Shown: positions 33,100 through 41,214 of the stretch, one piece after another | Layout of the letters: the number at the start of each line of letters is the position of its first letter | Position numbering within the stretch: the stretch's first letter is position 1 | Assembly: GCA_026003215.1 (NCBI GenBank) | Contig: BPGV01000001.1 | Coordinates: 1,765,729-1,829,728 of the forward strand | Length of the DNA stretch: 64,000 nt | Source of the DNA: Bacteroidia bacterium | GTDB lineage: Bacteria; Bacteroidota; Bacteroidia; SpSt-205 | Reading direction: 5' to 3' | The notes under the pieces: model-generated | Told to the model about the DNA's origin: nothing | Database searches by the model: none | Seen by the model: only the letters and a program-made list of their open reading frames with translations | Program-made: the position numbers and the translations under genes

Positions 33100-34236
33100 C
33101 GCCGAGAGGGCTACCCGCAGGTAGTCTAAGGCGAGGTCTATATCGGCTTCGGTAGTGGGTAAGCCGAGAGAGAAGCGGAGCGTAGCTTTAGCTTCGGCGG
33201 GGGAGAGCCCCATGGCTAAGAGCACATGGGAGGGTTCGGGTTTGGCGGAGGTGCAGGCAGAGCCGGTAGCTACCCCCAGGTACGGCGCCCGCGCCATAAT
33301 ATCGCTGGCTTTCAATCCAGGGAAGGTCACACTAAGGGTATTGGGGAGACGGGGAGCAGAAGCGCCATTGACACGAGCTGAAGGGTACAAAGCCTGGATG
33401 CCTTGCCAGAGTTTTTCGCGCAGGGAGAGGAGCCGCTCGGTGGCAGCAGGCAGTTCGGTGAGGGTAGCTTGGAGGGCAGCGGCCATCCCTACAATAAGGG
33501 GTACGGCCAAGGTGCCGCTGCGCAGGCCGCGTTCGTGTCCGCCGCCATATAGCAGGGGGCGAAGCACTACCCGCGGGTTCTTGCGTCGTATAAAGAGGGC
33601 GCCAATCCCCTTCGGCCCATAAAACTTATGGGCGGAGAGCACCGCTATATCCACATCTAAGTCAGGCAGGGAGACAGGTATTTTCCCGATAGCTTGGGTG
33701 GTGTCGCACAGGAAGAAAGCCCCGGCTTCGTGGGTGAGGCGGGCCAGCTCGTGGATGCGCTGCACTACGCCCGTCTCATTATTGGCGAGCATGATGGCCA
33801 CCAGGAGGGTGGAGGGGCGCAGGTGTTTTCGGAGGGTGTCGGGTTCTGCGAGGCCCTCGGGGGTAACGGGGAGGAGTTCTACGGTCCAGCCTTGCTGTTG
33901 GAGGGCTTGTGCGGGGTCTAATACGGCTTTGTGCTCTGTGGCGGCGAGGAGAAGGTGGTTTTTGCCGCTTTCCCGGTAAGCAGCAGCGACGCCTTGGAGG
34001 GCGAGGTTGAGGGCTTCGGTGGCGCCGCTGGTAAATATCCATTCTTGCGGGGAGGTGCCCAGGTGGGTGGCGAGGGTGGTACGGGCCGCTTCCACAGCGT
34101 CTTGGGCTTCTTTGCCAAAGAGGTGGGGGCTGGCGGCATTCCCAAACCGCTCGCTGAAGTACGGCAGCATCGCCTCCAAGGCTTCTTTGCGTACAGGCGT
34201 CGTGGCGTTGTAATCTAAATACACGGGGAGCCCCAT
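33085..34236 (-). CDS. iscS: Cysteine desulfurase, IscS/NifS family
   Basis: 383 residues. PLP enzyme converting cysteine to alanine and an enzyme-bound persulfide for Fe-S clusters and thiolation. Seen: VYLDYNATTPV at the N-terminus, TSGATEALNLAL, TEHKAVLD, NNETGVVQ, the PLP lysine in SAHKFYGPKGIGAL, GGGHERGLRSGT and the catalytic Cys loop in GVATGSACTSAKPEPSHVL. It sits 3 bases after the coiled-coil gene and is probably the last gene of the SiaB-SiaC run. No iscU or sufE lies beside it; Nfu is at 53573. Which biosynthetic branch it serves is not clear. Confidence 0.95.
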   Translation of the reverse strand: MGLPVYLDYNATTPVRKEALEAMLPYFSERFGNAASPHLFGKEAQDAVEAARTTLATHLGTSPQEWIFTSGATEALNLALQGVAAAYRESGKNHLLLAATEHKAVLDPAQALQQQGWTVELLPVTPEGLAEPDTLRKHLRPSTLLVAIMLANNETGVVQRIHELARLTHEAGAFFLCDTTQAIGKIPVSLPDLDVDIAVLSAHKFYGPKGIGALFIRRKNPRVVLRPLLYGGGHERGLRSGTLAVPLIVGMAAALQATLTELPAATERLLSLREKLWQGIQALYPSARVNGASAPRLPNTLSVTFPGLKASDIMARAPYLGVATGSACTSAKPEPSHVLLAMGLSPAEAKATLRFSLGLPTTEADIDLALDYLRVALSALAPA

Positions 34237-34239
34237 ACC

Positions 34240-34788
34240 TTAGGTTTTGACGGTGCGGGCCAGTAGAGATTCTACCAGTTCTTCTAAGGGTTTGAAGGCG
34301 ATAGCTATTAGTGCTTTGAGACCTATAGAGATGAAGTTGGCCCAGCGGCTGGTCGCAGTAGAAGCGGTTTGTTCTATGTAGTACTCAATCAGCTCTGTCA
34401 GGATGAAGATAGCTATGGTGCTCAGGCCGAGGACGGTGAGGGCTTTACGGCGGCGTTGGCTGGCTTGCAGCGCATCCAAGGTCTCTTGGAGCTCGCGGTT
34501 TTTTTCTTGGAGCTGCTGGTTGTAGCGCGCGATCTCTTCGTTTTTGCGGGCGAGTTCTTCGTTAGCGGTTTTGAGTTTGGTTTGGAGGCGGTCGCCCATG
34601 CGGGTCAGGAGGCGCGCTGTAGCCAAAAGTTCTTCATAATGCCGCTGGATCTCTTGCAATCGGGCCCGCTCCGGGCTATCGGTAGGGAGGGAGTCTATCC
34701 ACTGGCTCAGTTTTTGGGCGCCTTCGGCTTCCCTGTCAAAGCTAACGCTGGGTTGAACAATCGTGGTGGTGTCACGCTTGGTCTTCAT
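34240..34788 (-). CDS. Coiled-coil membrane protein in SiaB/SiaC operon
   Basis: 182 residues from ATG 34788 (MKTKRDTTTIVQPSV), overlapping siaC-like gene by 17 bases; the upstream ATG at 34806 is possible. Not a family I recognise by function. Residues about 45-115 form a long heptad-patterned coiled coil (ANEELARKNEEIARYNQQLQEK type, rich in E, Q, K, R). A transmembrane helix follows (ALTVLGLSTIAIFILTELIE) and a second hydrophobic stretch (WANFISIGLKALIAIAF) near the end. No kinase, cyclase or phosphatase motif is seen. It takes the place where an output protein would be expected next to SiaB/SiaC, so a role as membrane-bound target is inferred. Confidence 0.7.
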   Translation of the reverse strand: MKTKRDTTTIVQPSVSFDREAEGAQKLSQWIDSLPTDSPERARLQEIQRHYEELLATARLLTRMGDRLQTKLKTANEELARKNEEIARYNQQLQEKNRELQETLDALQASQRRRKALTVLGLSTIAIFILTELIEYYIEQTASTATSRWANFISIGLKALIAIAFKPLEELVESLLARTVKT

Positions 34789-35188
34789 GGAGGGGAACCA
34801 GCTCAAAAGGCACCTTCACCGCCGCCTGGTAATCTAACCCCGCATCTTCCATCTCCGTATCCTCCGCTAAATAGAGCCACCGTATTTGGACGGGTTGTCC
34901 TTTCTCTTGGAGCGCTTCAAAGTAGCGGAAAAGATCCAGCAGCACTTTAGCCGTGCTCGTATTGAAGTATTCTAAATGTACCTCTAAGGTAAGCGATTCG
35001 CTCGTAGGAACATGGTTTTGTACGAAGCGACTTAGCCATTCTAAGACCGGCCCATAAAACTTTACGGAGTTTTCGGGATAAGAGTTGCCTCTAAGATAAA
35101 ACTGCCGATTACCCGGATCAAAGACAATCTCCGGCGTAGTGAAGGTGGGTTCAATAACCAGCTTTTCAGAAGTCGTCAAATCACTCAT
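34772..35188 (-). CDS. SiaC-family regulatory phosphoprotein (DUF1987)
   Basis: 138 residues. Family knowledge: SiaC has an anti-sigma-factor-antagonist-like fold and is phosphorylated by the SiaB kinase; in Pseudomonas aeruginosa the unphosphorylated form binds and activates the diguanylate cyclase SiaD. Seen: the DUF1987 signature RGNSYPENSVKFYGPVLEWL and the phospho-acceptor region LEYFNTSTAKVLLDLF. It overlaps the SiaB gene by 8 bases and the coiled-coil gene by 17, so the three are one translationally coupled unit. No SiaD-like cyclase is in the window. Confidence 0.85.
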   Translation of the reverse strand: MSDLTTSEKLVIEPTFTTPEIVFDPGNRQFYLRGNSYPENSVKFYGPVLEWLSRFVQNHVPTSESLTLEVHLEYFNTSTAKVLLDLFRYFEALQEKGQPVQIRWLYLAEDTEMEDAGLDYQAAVKVPFELVPLHEDQA

Positions 35189-35693
35189 GGCTTTTCGTCA
35201 AGAAGGTGGCTTTTACCGTAAACCAACTATACTCTCCTTCTACGGGCGTGAGTTCATATTCAAAGCGGTCGGCCTTGTAAATGACTTGTAGAAGGCCGAG
35301 ATTAGCGCCGCCGCTGTCTGAATAGGAACCGCTTACGAGCGTTTGGTGGTGCAGGGCTTCCAACTCTTCACGGCTCATCTGGGTCAAGTTTTGTAGGTAA
35401 GAGTGGAGGAAGAGTTCTTGGCTATAATAGACGGCGTTTCGGGTGATGAGGACGATACCTTCATCGGTTCGGCTGAGGGTGATGAGGGGCACCATTTGGT
35501 CGTGGCGGGCGGCGTAATGGATAATGTTCTGAGCCAATTCAATCAAGCAAGAAATAATCTTACGTCGGAGAGGAGGGCGTACGCCTTCCTGCGCTAAGAG
35601 CTTGTCTAAATGTTGGACGATAGGGGGGAGGACTTCCATGTCTAAGGGTCCTTCGTGGCGGAAAAGGAGCCTATGTTCATAGGATACGGTCAT
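35181..35693 (-). CDS. SiaB-family protein kinase (GHKL-like)
   Basis: 170 residues from ATG 35693; a GTG at 35699 lies 6 bases from the promoter box and is equally possible by the leaderless spacing seen elsewhere. Seen: an N-box-like ISCLIELAQNIIHYAARH and a glycine-rich G-box-like DSGGANLGLLQVIYKA, as in SiaB kinases that phosphorylate SiaC. It is first in the run SiaB, SiaC, coiled-coil membrane protein, cysteine desulfurase. A SiaA-type PP2C phosphatase that would reverse the phosphorylation is not in the window. Confidence 0.83.
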   Translation of the reverse strand: MTVSYEHRLLFRHEGPLDMEVLPPIVQHLDKLLAQEGVRPPLRRKIISCLIELAQNIIHYAARHDQMVPLITLSRTDEGIVLITRNAVYYSQELFLHSYLQNLTQMSREELEALHHQTLVSGSYSDSGGANLGLLQVIYKADRFEYELTPVEGEYSWFTVKATFLTKSHE

Positions 35694-35705
35694 GGGCACC
35701 TTTCA

Positions 35706-35713
35706 CAAAGGTA
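35706..35713 (-). promoter_or_regulatory. -7 box TACCTTTG for the SiaB-SiaC run
   Basis: Exact TAnnTTTG on the minus strand, 6 bases before GTG 35699 and 12 before ATG 35693. Confidence 0.7.
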
Positions 35714-35730
35714 AATAAAAGTTGGGCATT

Positions 35731-37284
35731 TCACGGAATAAGGGCCAAGCCATAGCCAGCCAGAGCTATCTCGCGCACAGCTTGGAGGGTAAAAGTCGGG
35801 AGGGCGAGGACATATACTTTGCCGGGAGAACCCGCCAGGCCTTCCACATAGTGGTGCGGGGGATCGCTCCCCGCTAAGTTTTCAAAAGATACCCATAACT
35901 GCTGGCGAATAGGGTCTATCCCAATGCCCCGGGGCAAATGTCCCGTATTGTATATGTGCGTCAGTAAGCGAAGGTTTTGGACATCAATCACGGCTATGGC
36001 GCCCAGTTTATCGCCTTGCAGCGCAGGGGCACTGGCTTTGAGGCACAGCACAAAGAGAAGGTTATTGGCATAGGTCATAAGCTTAGGGGCCGTCGCTGTG
36101 GGAATGACCGCTATCAGGCTATCATCGGCTTGCCGAAATACGCGCACTTCATTAGCTGCGTCGCAGCTCACGAAGTAATACTGCCCTGTAGGTTCGCCTA
36201 TAATCTGATACGGCCCCCAGCGCGTGTCGGGCTGCGGCAAAAGCCCCGGCGCCAGCGGTATCTGCGTAAAGTCTATAAACCGCTGTCTATCCGGCGAAAG
36301 CTCCACACGCGTGATATAGTTGCCGGTATTAGCGGTGACATACGCATACCGAAAATCCGGGGTCACCCACAAACCATGCGGCCGTAAGATAACCTGGCCT
36401 GTGGGGTCGTTCAGCTGGTCTAAGATGCGGAGATTTTCGGCGTCTATGAGGGTGAGTTTGACGGGGGAAGTGGTAGTGAAATGGGTAATCACGGCGTATC
36501 GTCCATCGGGGCTCAGTTCTATGTGGGCGGGGTCAGGGGCTACGGCTAAGCGGCCTACTTTTTCGTAGGTGTCGGTGCGGTACTTTTCAATAGCCGCCCC
36601 ACCGATAAGGGTCACGTACAAATAGCGCTTATCGGGGGAGATTTGGATGTAGTGGGGGCTTTCTATGGCGCCGGGCGAGACGCCCACAGGTATGTAGCGC
36701 ATGATGTGGTAGGTATCTAAATCCAGTACGGCGATGAGGTCGCTTCCTGCGGCGCAGACGAAGGCTTTGCGGTGCGGGGTGGTAAGCCGGTCTGCCCACG
36801 GCACTTGCCCTTCCTTATTAGGGGCGCCTTGGGCTATCCACGTGCGCAGTACTTCTATGTCCTCGGCGGTAAGGAGGTTGCTGCTGTCAGGGACGGGCGG
36901 CGGCATGATAGGCGCAGCGGTAGGGCCTAAGTGCGGGAAGCGATTTACTTGCCAAAGCAGGTGCGACCAGTCAGGACTGCCGGGCACGACCATGCCTACT
37001 TCGCCGCGATAGCCGTAGAGGAGGCTGTCCCACCGGGTAAGGTTTACTCGGGTGCCTATCCAGCTAACCTCGGCAGGAGAGGGGCCTCCGTGGTCGTGTT
37101 CTGCTTCCGACGAAAGAAAAGCAGAACCGTTATGGCAGCCGGCACAGCGCCGCACCAAAATCCGCGCCACCGGCTCCGGAAACGCACTGGCCTCAGCCAG
37201 AGGCGGCTCTTTAGCTGAGCGACAGGCTCCCAGAAGGAGTGCCCATAGCCCCGCAAGCCAAAAGGAGAGACGAGGCCGTTTCAT
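35731..37284 (-). CDS. Lipoprotein with c-type heme motif and YncE-like beta-propeller
   Basis: 517 residues from ATG 37284; the track start at 37341 lies upstream of a TACATTTG box and is rejected. Signal peptide with lipobox ALLLGAC, so probably an outer-membrane or inner-membrane lipoprotein. One CxxCH heme site (RRCAGCHNGS) near residue 45 in a planctomycete-type cytochrome-like domain, with a possible Met ligand downstream (APIMPPP). From about 175 onward a seven-bladed YncE-like propeller: ISPDKRYLYVTLIGG, ELSPDGRYAVITHF, VTPDFRYAYVTANTG, GIDPIRQQLWVSF. Function in electron transfer or a bound-cofactor sensor is inferred only. Confidence 0.85.
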   Translation of the reverse strand: MKRPRLSFWLAGLWALLLGACRSAKEPPLAEASAFPEPVARILVRRCAGCHNGSAFLSSEAEHDHGGPSPAEVSWIGTRVNLTRWDSLLYGYRGEVGMVVPGSPDWSHLLWQVNRFPHLGPTAAPIMPPPVPDSSNLLTAEDIEVLRTWIAQGAPNKEGQVPWADRLTTPHRKAFVCAAGSDLIAVLDLDTYHIMRYIPVGVSPGAIESPHYIQISPDKRYLYVTLIGGAAIEKYRTDTYEKVGRLAVAPDPAHIELSPDGRYAVITHFTTTSPVKLTLIDAENLRILDQLNDPTGQVILRPHGLWVTPDFRYAYVTANTGNYITRVELSPDRQRFIDFTQIPLAPGLLPQPDTRWGPYQIIGEPTGQYYFVSCDAANEVRVFRQADDSLIAVIPTATAPKLMTYANNLLFVLCLKASAPALQGDKLGAIAVIDVQNLRLLTHIYNTGHLPRGIGIDPIRQQLWVSFENLAGSDPPHHYVEGLAGSPGKVYVLALPTFTLQAVREIALAGYGLALIP

Positions 37285-37289
37285 GTTCC

Positions 37290-37297
37290 CAAATGTA
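37290..37297 (-). promoter_or_regulatory. -7 box TACATTTG for the cytochrome/propeller gene
   Basis: Exact TAnnTTTG on the minus strand, 5 bases before ATG 37284. Confidence 0.72.
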
Positions 37298-37339
37298 AGA
37301 ACCTTGGAATAAAAAGGGGAGCTATATTGTTTCCTACTC

Positions 37340-37825
37340 ATGCGTCCTTTTTGGATGGCCCTCTTAGGGCTTAGTGCAGCGCAGGTAAAAGTAGGCGACC
37401 CTGCGCCGGCCTTACAGGCCCCCGACGAACAAGGACAAGTCGTAGCCTTAGAAAAACTACGTGGCCAATGGGTGGTACTGTTTTTCTATCCGCACGATGA
37501 TACCCCCGGCTGTACACGCCAGGCTAAAGAGTTTTCTCGACTTTTGCCGGAGTTTCGTAAAGCAGGTGCGCAGGTGTATGGCATAAGTACCCAAAGTGCA
37601 GAAAGTCACCAAGCCTTCAAGAAAAAGCATGCGCTCACTGTGCCCCTCCTCGTAGATCCAGAAGGCAAGTGGGCCGCGGCTTTTGGGGTTAAACGCTTTG
37701 CAGGCATGTGTAGCCGGGATGTGGTGGTGATTAGCCCGGAAGGAAAAGTCGCGCTTTTCCGCCAAGGCGTCTCCCCAGATACCAGCGCCGAAGAGGTGCT
37801 CCGGTGGCTTAAGGCCCAAAAATAA
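37340..37825 (+). CDS. bcp: Exported peroxiredoxin, BCP/PrxQ type
   Basis: 161 residues with an apparent short signal peptide (MRPFWMALLGLSAAQ), unlike typical cytoplasmic BCP. It reduces H2O2 and organic peroxides. Seen: VGDPAPALQAPDEQGQVV, then the peroxidatic site FYPHDDTPGCTRQAKEF. The resolving Cys normally 5 residues after the peroxidatic Cys is Lys here. A second Cys occurs later in FAGMCSRDVVVISP and might serve instead, or it may act as a 1-Cys enzyme. A weak TATATTGT element lies 9 bases upstream. It is divergent from the heme-containing lipoprotein, which suggests a shared envelope redox role. Confidence 0.9.
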   Translation: MRPFWMALLGLSAAQVKVGDPAPALQAPDEQGQVVALEKLRGQWVVLFFYPHDDTPGCTRQAKEFSRLLPEFRKAGAQVYGISTQSAESHQAFKKKHALTVPLLVDPEGKWAAAFGVKRFAGMCSRDVVVISPEGKVALFRQGVSPDTSAEEVLRWLKAQK

Positions 37826-37857
37826 CCCCCTTCCTCCTGATACAGGAACGAAGGGGG
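37819..37857 (-). terminator. Intrinsic terminator for the collagen-repeat lipoprotein gene
   Basis: CCCCCTTC (37826-37833) pairs with GAAGGGGG (37850-37857), with inner TCCTG/CAGGA pairing. On the minus strand the stem is followed by TTATTTTT. It also lies right after the convergent bcp stop. Confidence 0.75.
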
Positions 37858-37882
37858 GAGAATACCGTGTGACAGAAAGGGT

Positions 37883-38524
37883 TTAGGGCGTAGGGGTTAC
37901 CCGGCCATAGCTGCGTATGGGTAGTACGCGGATAGAAAAAGTGGCCTCTACGGTATCAGGATGTGTATTGGTACCTATGCCTGGCACATTATTGTAGGAG
38001 GGGCGAATGTATAGGAGGCGTCCTGTCACAGAGTCACCGGCATACACCACGTTAGAGATGTTCTGGGTGGTGCCTGGAAAGACATTAGGGACAGACGGCA
38101 GCTGCTGAATAGTATAGGTAGGCGCAGGTTGCTGAGAGATATCCGCAGCTACCCCATCTATGGTCACATTCGAGACACTTTGATTAGAAGCGTTGTAGCG
38201 GAAAGTTAGGCTAATATTGCCTAAACCCAAGCTGTCTTCTCGAGTGAAGGAAAACTCCCGCGTGTTAGTGTCTATGGCCTGGACGGTGCCGGAGGTGCCA
38301 TAGTAATAAGTATAGCGGAAGGGAATAGTGAAGGCGTTGCCGTTATTGTCTTTGCCGCGGGCGGTGCCTTGGATGGAGCCTTGCTGCGGGCGTACCAAAT
38401 CTTGTCCGGCAGGCCCTTGAGGCCCGGCAGGGCCTTGGGGGCCTTCTTTGCCTCGGCAGCCTTCTATCAGTAGGCCTATGCCTGCTCCCAGAAGAAGTAG
38501 AAGGATTATGCGTGGGTTTTGCAT
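37883..38524 (-). CDS. Lipoprotein with short collagen-like repeat
   Basis: 213 residues. Signal peptide with lipobox LLIEGC. Directly after the lipidated Cys is a short Gly-X-Y run (GKEGPQGPAGPQGPAGQD), then a beta-rich domain of about 165 residues with no family I recognise (FTIPFRYTYYYG, ISLTFRYNASN, ATFSIRVLP). Collagen-like stretches after the lipobox recur in Bacteroidota lipoproteins, possibly as a trimerising stalk. Monocistronic, with its own -7 box and terminator. Function unknown. Confidence 0.8.
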   Translation of the reverse strand: MQNPRIILLLLLGAGIGLLIEGCRGKEGPQGPAGPQGPAGQDLVRPQQGSIQGTARGKDNNGNAFTIPFRYTYYYGTSGTVQAIDTNTREFSFTREDSLGLGNISLTFRYNASNQSVSNVTIDGVAADISQQPAPTYTIQQLPSVPNVFPGTTQNISNVVYAGDSVTGRLLYIRPSYNNVPGIGTNTHPDTVEATFSIRVLPIRSYGRVTPTP

Positions 38525-38531
38525 ATCTCCG

Positions 38532-38539
38532 CAAAGGTA
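38532..38539 (-). promoter_or_regulatory. -7 box TACCTTTG for the collagen-repeat lipoprotein gene
   Basis: Exact TAnnTTTG on the minus strand, 7 bases before ATG 38524. Confidence 0.72.
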
Positions 38540-38560
38540 GAGTTTTTACGCTGACATGGA

Positions 38561-41152
38561 TTATTGTTGGGTGAGGGTGGCGGCAAGCTGGTGGAGGACT
38601 TCTACGGAGAAGCGGTCGGAAGGAAGTTTCCCTACGGCTAAGCGGGCATTTCCGCCGCCCTTAGCCCCCAGCTGCCGCGCCAAAGCTTGAAAAAGGGTGT
38701 TTGCGCCTTCTGGGGCAGCTATACCGATATATGTCCCATCAGCGTTGTGCGCCGCTAAAAGGAAAGTTACTTGGGGCTCTAAGTGCTGTAAGGCTTGTAA
38801 CAGTTCTCGGAGGGAGGCTCCTGCCGGTAAGCTCACCTCGGCAGTGAGGCGGGTTTTTTTCTCTGAGAGCAGGCCGGATCCCTTCCAGTTTTCCAAAAGC
38901 AGGCGCGCATAGGATTCATACCATTGCCGAAGGAGCTTTTGACTTTCCTCCCCTTCCTGTAAAAGTTTCTCTAAGGCCTTTATGGGTTGTGGGGGATTTT
39001 TTAGGAGAGCTTGTAGATTTTCCAGTTGGCTCAGCTGTTTTTGTACCCATTCTAAGAAAGCCTGAGCTACGACAGCTTCTATACGGCGCACGCCCGCAGC
39101 ACTCGCCGACTCGCTGAGTATCTTGAAGAAGCGTAGCTCCAGCGTATTGGCGGCATGGGTACCCCCACACAGTTCGCGGGAAAACTTCCCGCCAAACTCA
39201 ATCATGCGCACGCGGTCGCCGTACTTTTCGCCAAAGAAAGCCAACGCGCCCTTTTTGAGGGCTTCTTCGTAGGGTAGGTCTCGGTACTCGCGCCGGGGAA
39301 GCGCTGCGGCGATTTTGCTGTTGACGAGGTCTTCAATGTCTTTGAGTTCTTCGGGGGAGAGCTTGGTGGGGTGGGTGAAGTCAAACCGCAGTCGGTCAGG
39401 GGCTACGAGAGAGCCGCTTTGGCGCACATGCGGGCCAAGGATGTGACGTAGCGCCGCATGGAGGAGATGCGTAGCCGTATGGTGCCGGGAAGCGCCTTCG
39501 CGACGCGCTACATCTATGACGGCGTGCCATTCGCCCTCGGGGTCTCGGGGCAGCTCAGGCAGCACATGGACAATCGTATCTTGCTCCCGATACACGTGGA
39601 TGACGGGTAACGCTTGGCGGCCGCGGCGCAGCTCGCCTGTATCGCTTACTTGGCCTCCTCCCTCGGGATAAAAAGGCGTCACATCCAGCACTACCTGGTA
39701 GAAGGTGCCTTTGGCTTCCTTGACCTCACGCATGCGGAGGATACGGCAGCGCGTCTCGTAGGTGTCGTACCCCACGAAGTGCGAATGTTCGCCTTCCTCC
39801 AGCTCCAGCCAGTCGCCATAGCTGCGCTGGGTAGCTTGACGGCTGCGGGCTTTCTGAGCGGCCAATGCGACTTCAAAGCCGGCGGTATCTACCGATAGGC
39901 CCCGTTCTCGGGCGATGAGCTGGGTAAGGTCTAAGGGGAAGCCATAGGTGTCGTAGAGTTCAAAGGCGATTTCGCCGGGGATGTTTTGGTGGGGGTGCTG
40001 GCTAAGGTAAGCTTCCAAGCGGGCCAATCCCCGGCCGAGCGTGTGGAGGAAGCTTTCCTCCTCGCCTTGGATGACTTTCATGAGGCTTTCGGCTTGCTGG
40101 GCTACTTCGGGAAAGGTATCCGCGTAAATCTCCCCTAATACGGGGACCAGCTGGTGGAGGAAGGGTTTTTCTTGGCCGAGGTACTGGTAGGCATAGCGTA
40201 CGGCGCGCCGCAGCAGGCGCCGCAGGATATAGCCTGCGCCCGTATTACTGGGTAGCTGCCCATCGGCGATTGCGAAGGTGATGGCTCGGCTGTGGTCACA
40301 TGCCACGCGAATAGCTACATCGGTGAGGCCACCTTTTCCGTAGCTGTGCTCTGTGATCCTTTCTACTTCGGTGCGTAGCCTTTGGAAAATATCTATGTCG
40401 TAGGTAGAAGTTTTGCCTTGGAGGACCATAGCGAGCCTTTCTAACCCCATGCCTGTATCTACGCTTTTGAGGGGGAGGGTTTCTAAGGAGCCGTCGCTGC
40501 GGCGGTTGTATTGGATAAAGACGAGGTTCCAGAGTTCTATCACGAGGGGGTTGCCGGTGTTGAGGAGGGGCGCAGCGGAGTCGGGGGTTTCGGGGCGCAG
40601 GTCTATGTGGATTTCGGTACAAGGGCCGCAGGGACCCGTTTCCCCCATTTCCCAAAAGTTATCCTTGCGGCCAAAGAATCGTATGCGTTCCGCAGGCAGG
40701 TACCGGAGCCATATTTCGTAGGCCTCTTGGTCTCGAGGCAGGCCCCATTCCTCATCGCCGCCAAATACGGTGGCATAGAGTCGCTCTGGGGGGAGACCGT
40801 ACGCCCGCGTAAGGAGTTCCCAGGCCCAGCTAATAGCTTCTTCCTTAAAGTAATCCCCAAAAGACCAGTTACCGAGCATTTCAAAGAAGGTGTGGTGGTA
40901 GGTATCATGTCCGACTTCTTCTAAATCGTTGTGCTTGCCGGAGACGCGCAAGCACTTTTGGGTATCGGCTACTCGGGGTGCTGGCGGTTCCTTAAAGCCC
41001 ATAAATATATCCTTGAAGGGGTTCATGCCTGCATTGACGAAAAAGAGGGTGGGATCGTTTTTATTCACGAGGGGCGCTGAGGGGACAATCAGGTGCCCTC
41101 TTTGGGCGAAAAAGTCCAAGAAAGCCTGCCGAATACGCTGCGTAGGCCACAT
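38561..41152 (-). CDS. alaS: Alanine--tRNA ligase
   Basis: 863 residues, full length. It charges tRNA-Ala and edits mischarged Ser and Gly. Seen: the class II catalytic core beginning IRQAFLDFFAQRGHLIVPSAPLV, NAGMNPFKDIF, HDTYHHTFFEMLGNWSFGDY; the editing domain zinc/active-site motifs HHTATHLLHAALR near residue 555 and ELCGGTHAANT near 660; and a C-terminal C-Ala domain with the glycine-rich GAKGGGNARLAVG. A TATCTTTG box ends 4 bases before the ATG. It is divergent from the porE-like gene with 62 bp between starts. Confidence 0.98.
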   Translation of the reverse strand: MWPTQRIRQAFLDFFAQRGHLIVPSAPLVNKNDPTLFFVNAGMNPFKDIFMGFKEPPAPRVADTQKCLRVSGKHNDLEEVGHDTYHHTFFEMLGNWSFGDYFKEEAISWAWELLTRAYGLPPERLYATVFGGDEEWGLPRDQEAYEIWLRYLPAERIRFFGRKDNFWEMGETGPCGPCTEIHIDLRPETPDSAAPLLNTGNPLVIELWNLVFIQYNRRSDGSLETLPLKSVDTGMGLERLAMVLQGKTSTYDIDIFQRLRTEVERITEHSYGKGGLTDVAIRVACDHSRAITFAIADGQLPSNTGAGYILRRLLRRAVRYAYQYLGQEKPFLHQLVPVLGEIYADTFPEVAQQAESLMKVIQGEEESFLHTLGRGLARLEAYLSQHPHQNIPGEIAFELYDTYGFPLDLTQLIARERGLSVDTAGFEVALAAQKARSRQATQRSYGDWLELEEGEHSHFVGYDTYETRCRILRMREVKEAKGTFYQVVLDVTPFYPEGGGQVSDTGELRRGRQALPVIHVYREQDTIVHVLPELPRDPEGEWHAVIDVARREGASRHHTATHLLHAALRHILGPHVRQSGSLVAPDRLRFDFTHPTKLSPEELKDIEDLVNSKIAAALPRREYRDLPYEEALKKGALAFFGEKYGDRVRMIEFGGKFSRELCGGTHAANTLELRFFKILSESASAAGVRRIEAVVAQAFLEWVQKQLSQLENLQALLKNPPQPIKALEKLLQEGEESQKLLRQWYESYARLLLENWKGSGLLSEKKTRLTAEVSLPAGASLRELLQALQHLEPQVTFLLAAHNADGTYIGIAAPEGANTLFQALARQLGAKGGGNARLAVGKLPSDRFSVEVLHQLAATLTQQ

Positions 41153-41156
41153 AGGG

Positions 41157-41164
41157 CAAAGATA
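41157..41164 (-). promoter_or_regulatory. -7 box TATCTTTG for alaS
   Basis: Exact TAnnTTTG on the minus strand, 4 bases before the alaS ATG. Confidence 0.75.
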
Positions 41165-41199
41165 GGGAAAGGCTTAGCTGAGTTTGGGATTTTTTCTCC

Positions 41200-41207
41200 T
41201 ATATTTG
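41200..41207 (+). promoter_or_regulatory. -7 box TATATTTG for the porE-like gene
   Basis: Exact TAnnTTTG, 7 bases before ATG 41215. Confidence 0.72.
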
Positions 41208-41214
41208 CGCTGGC

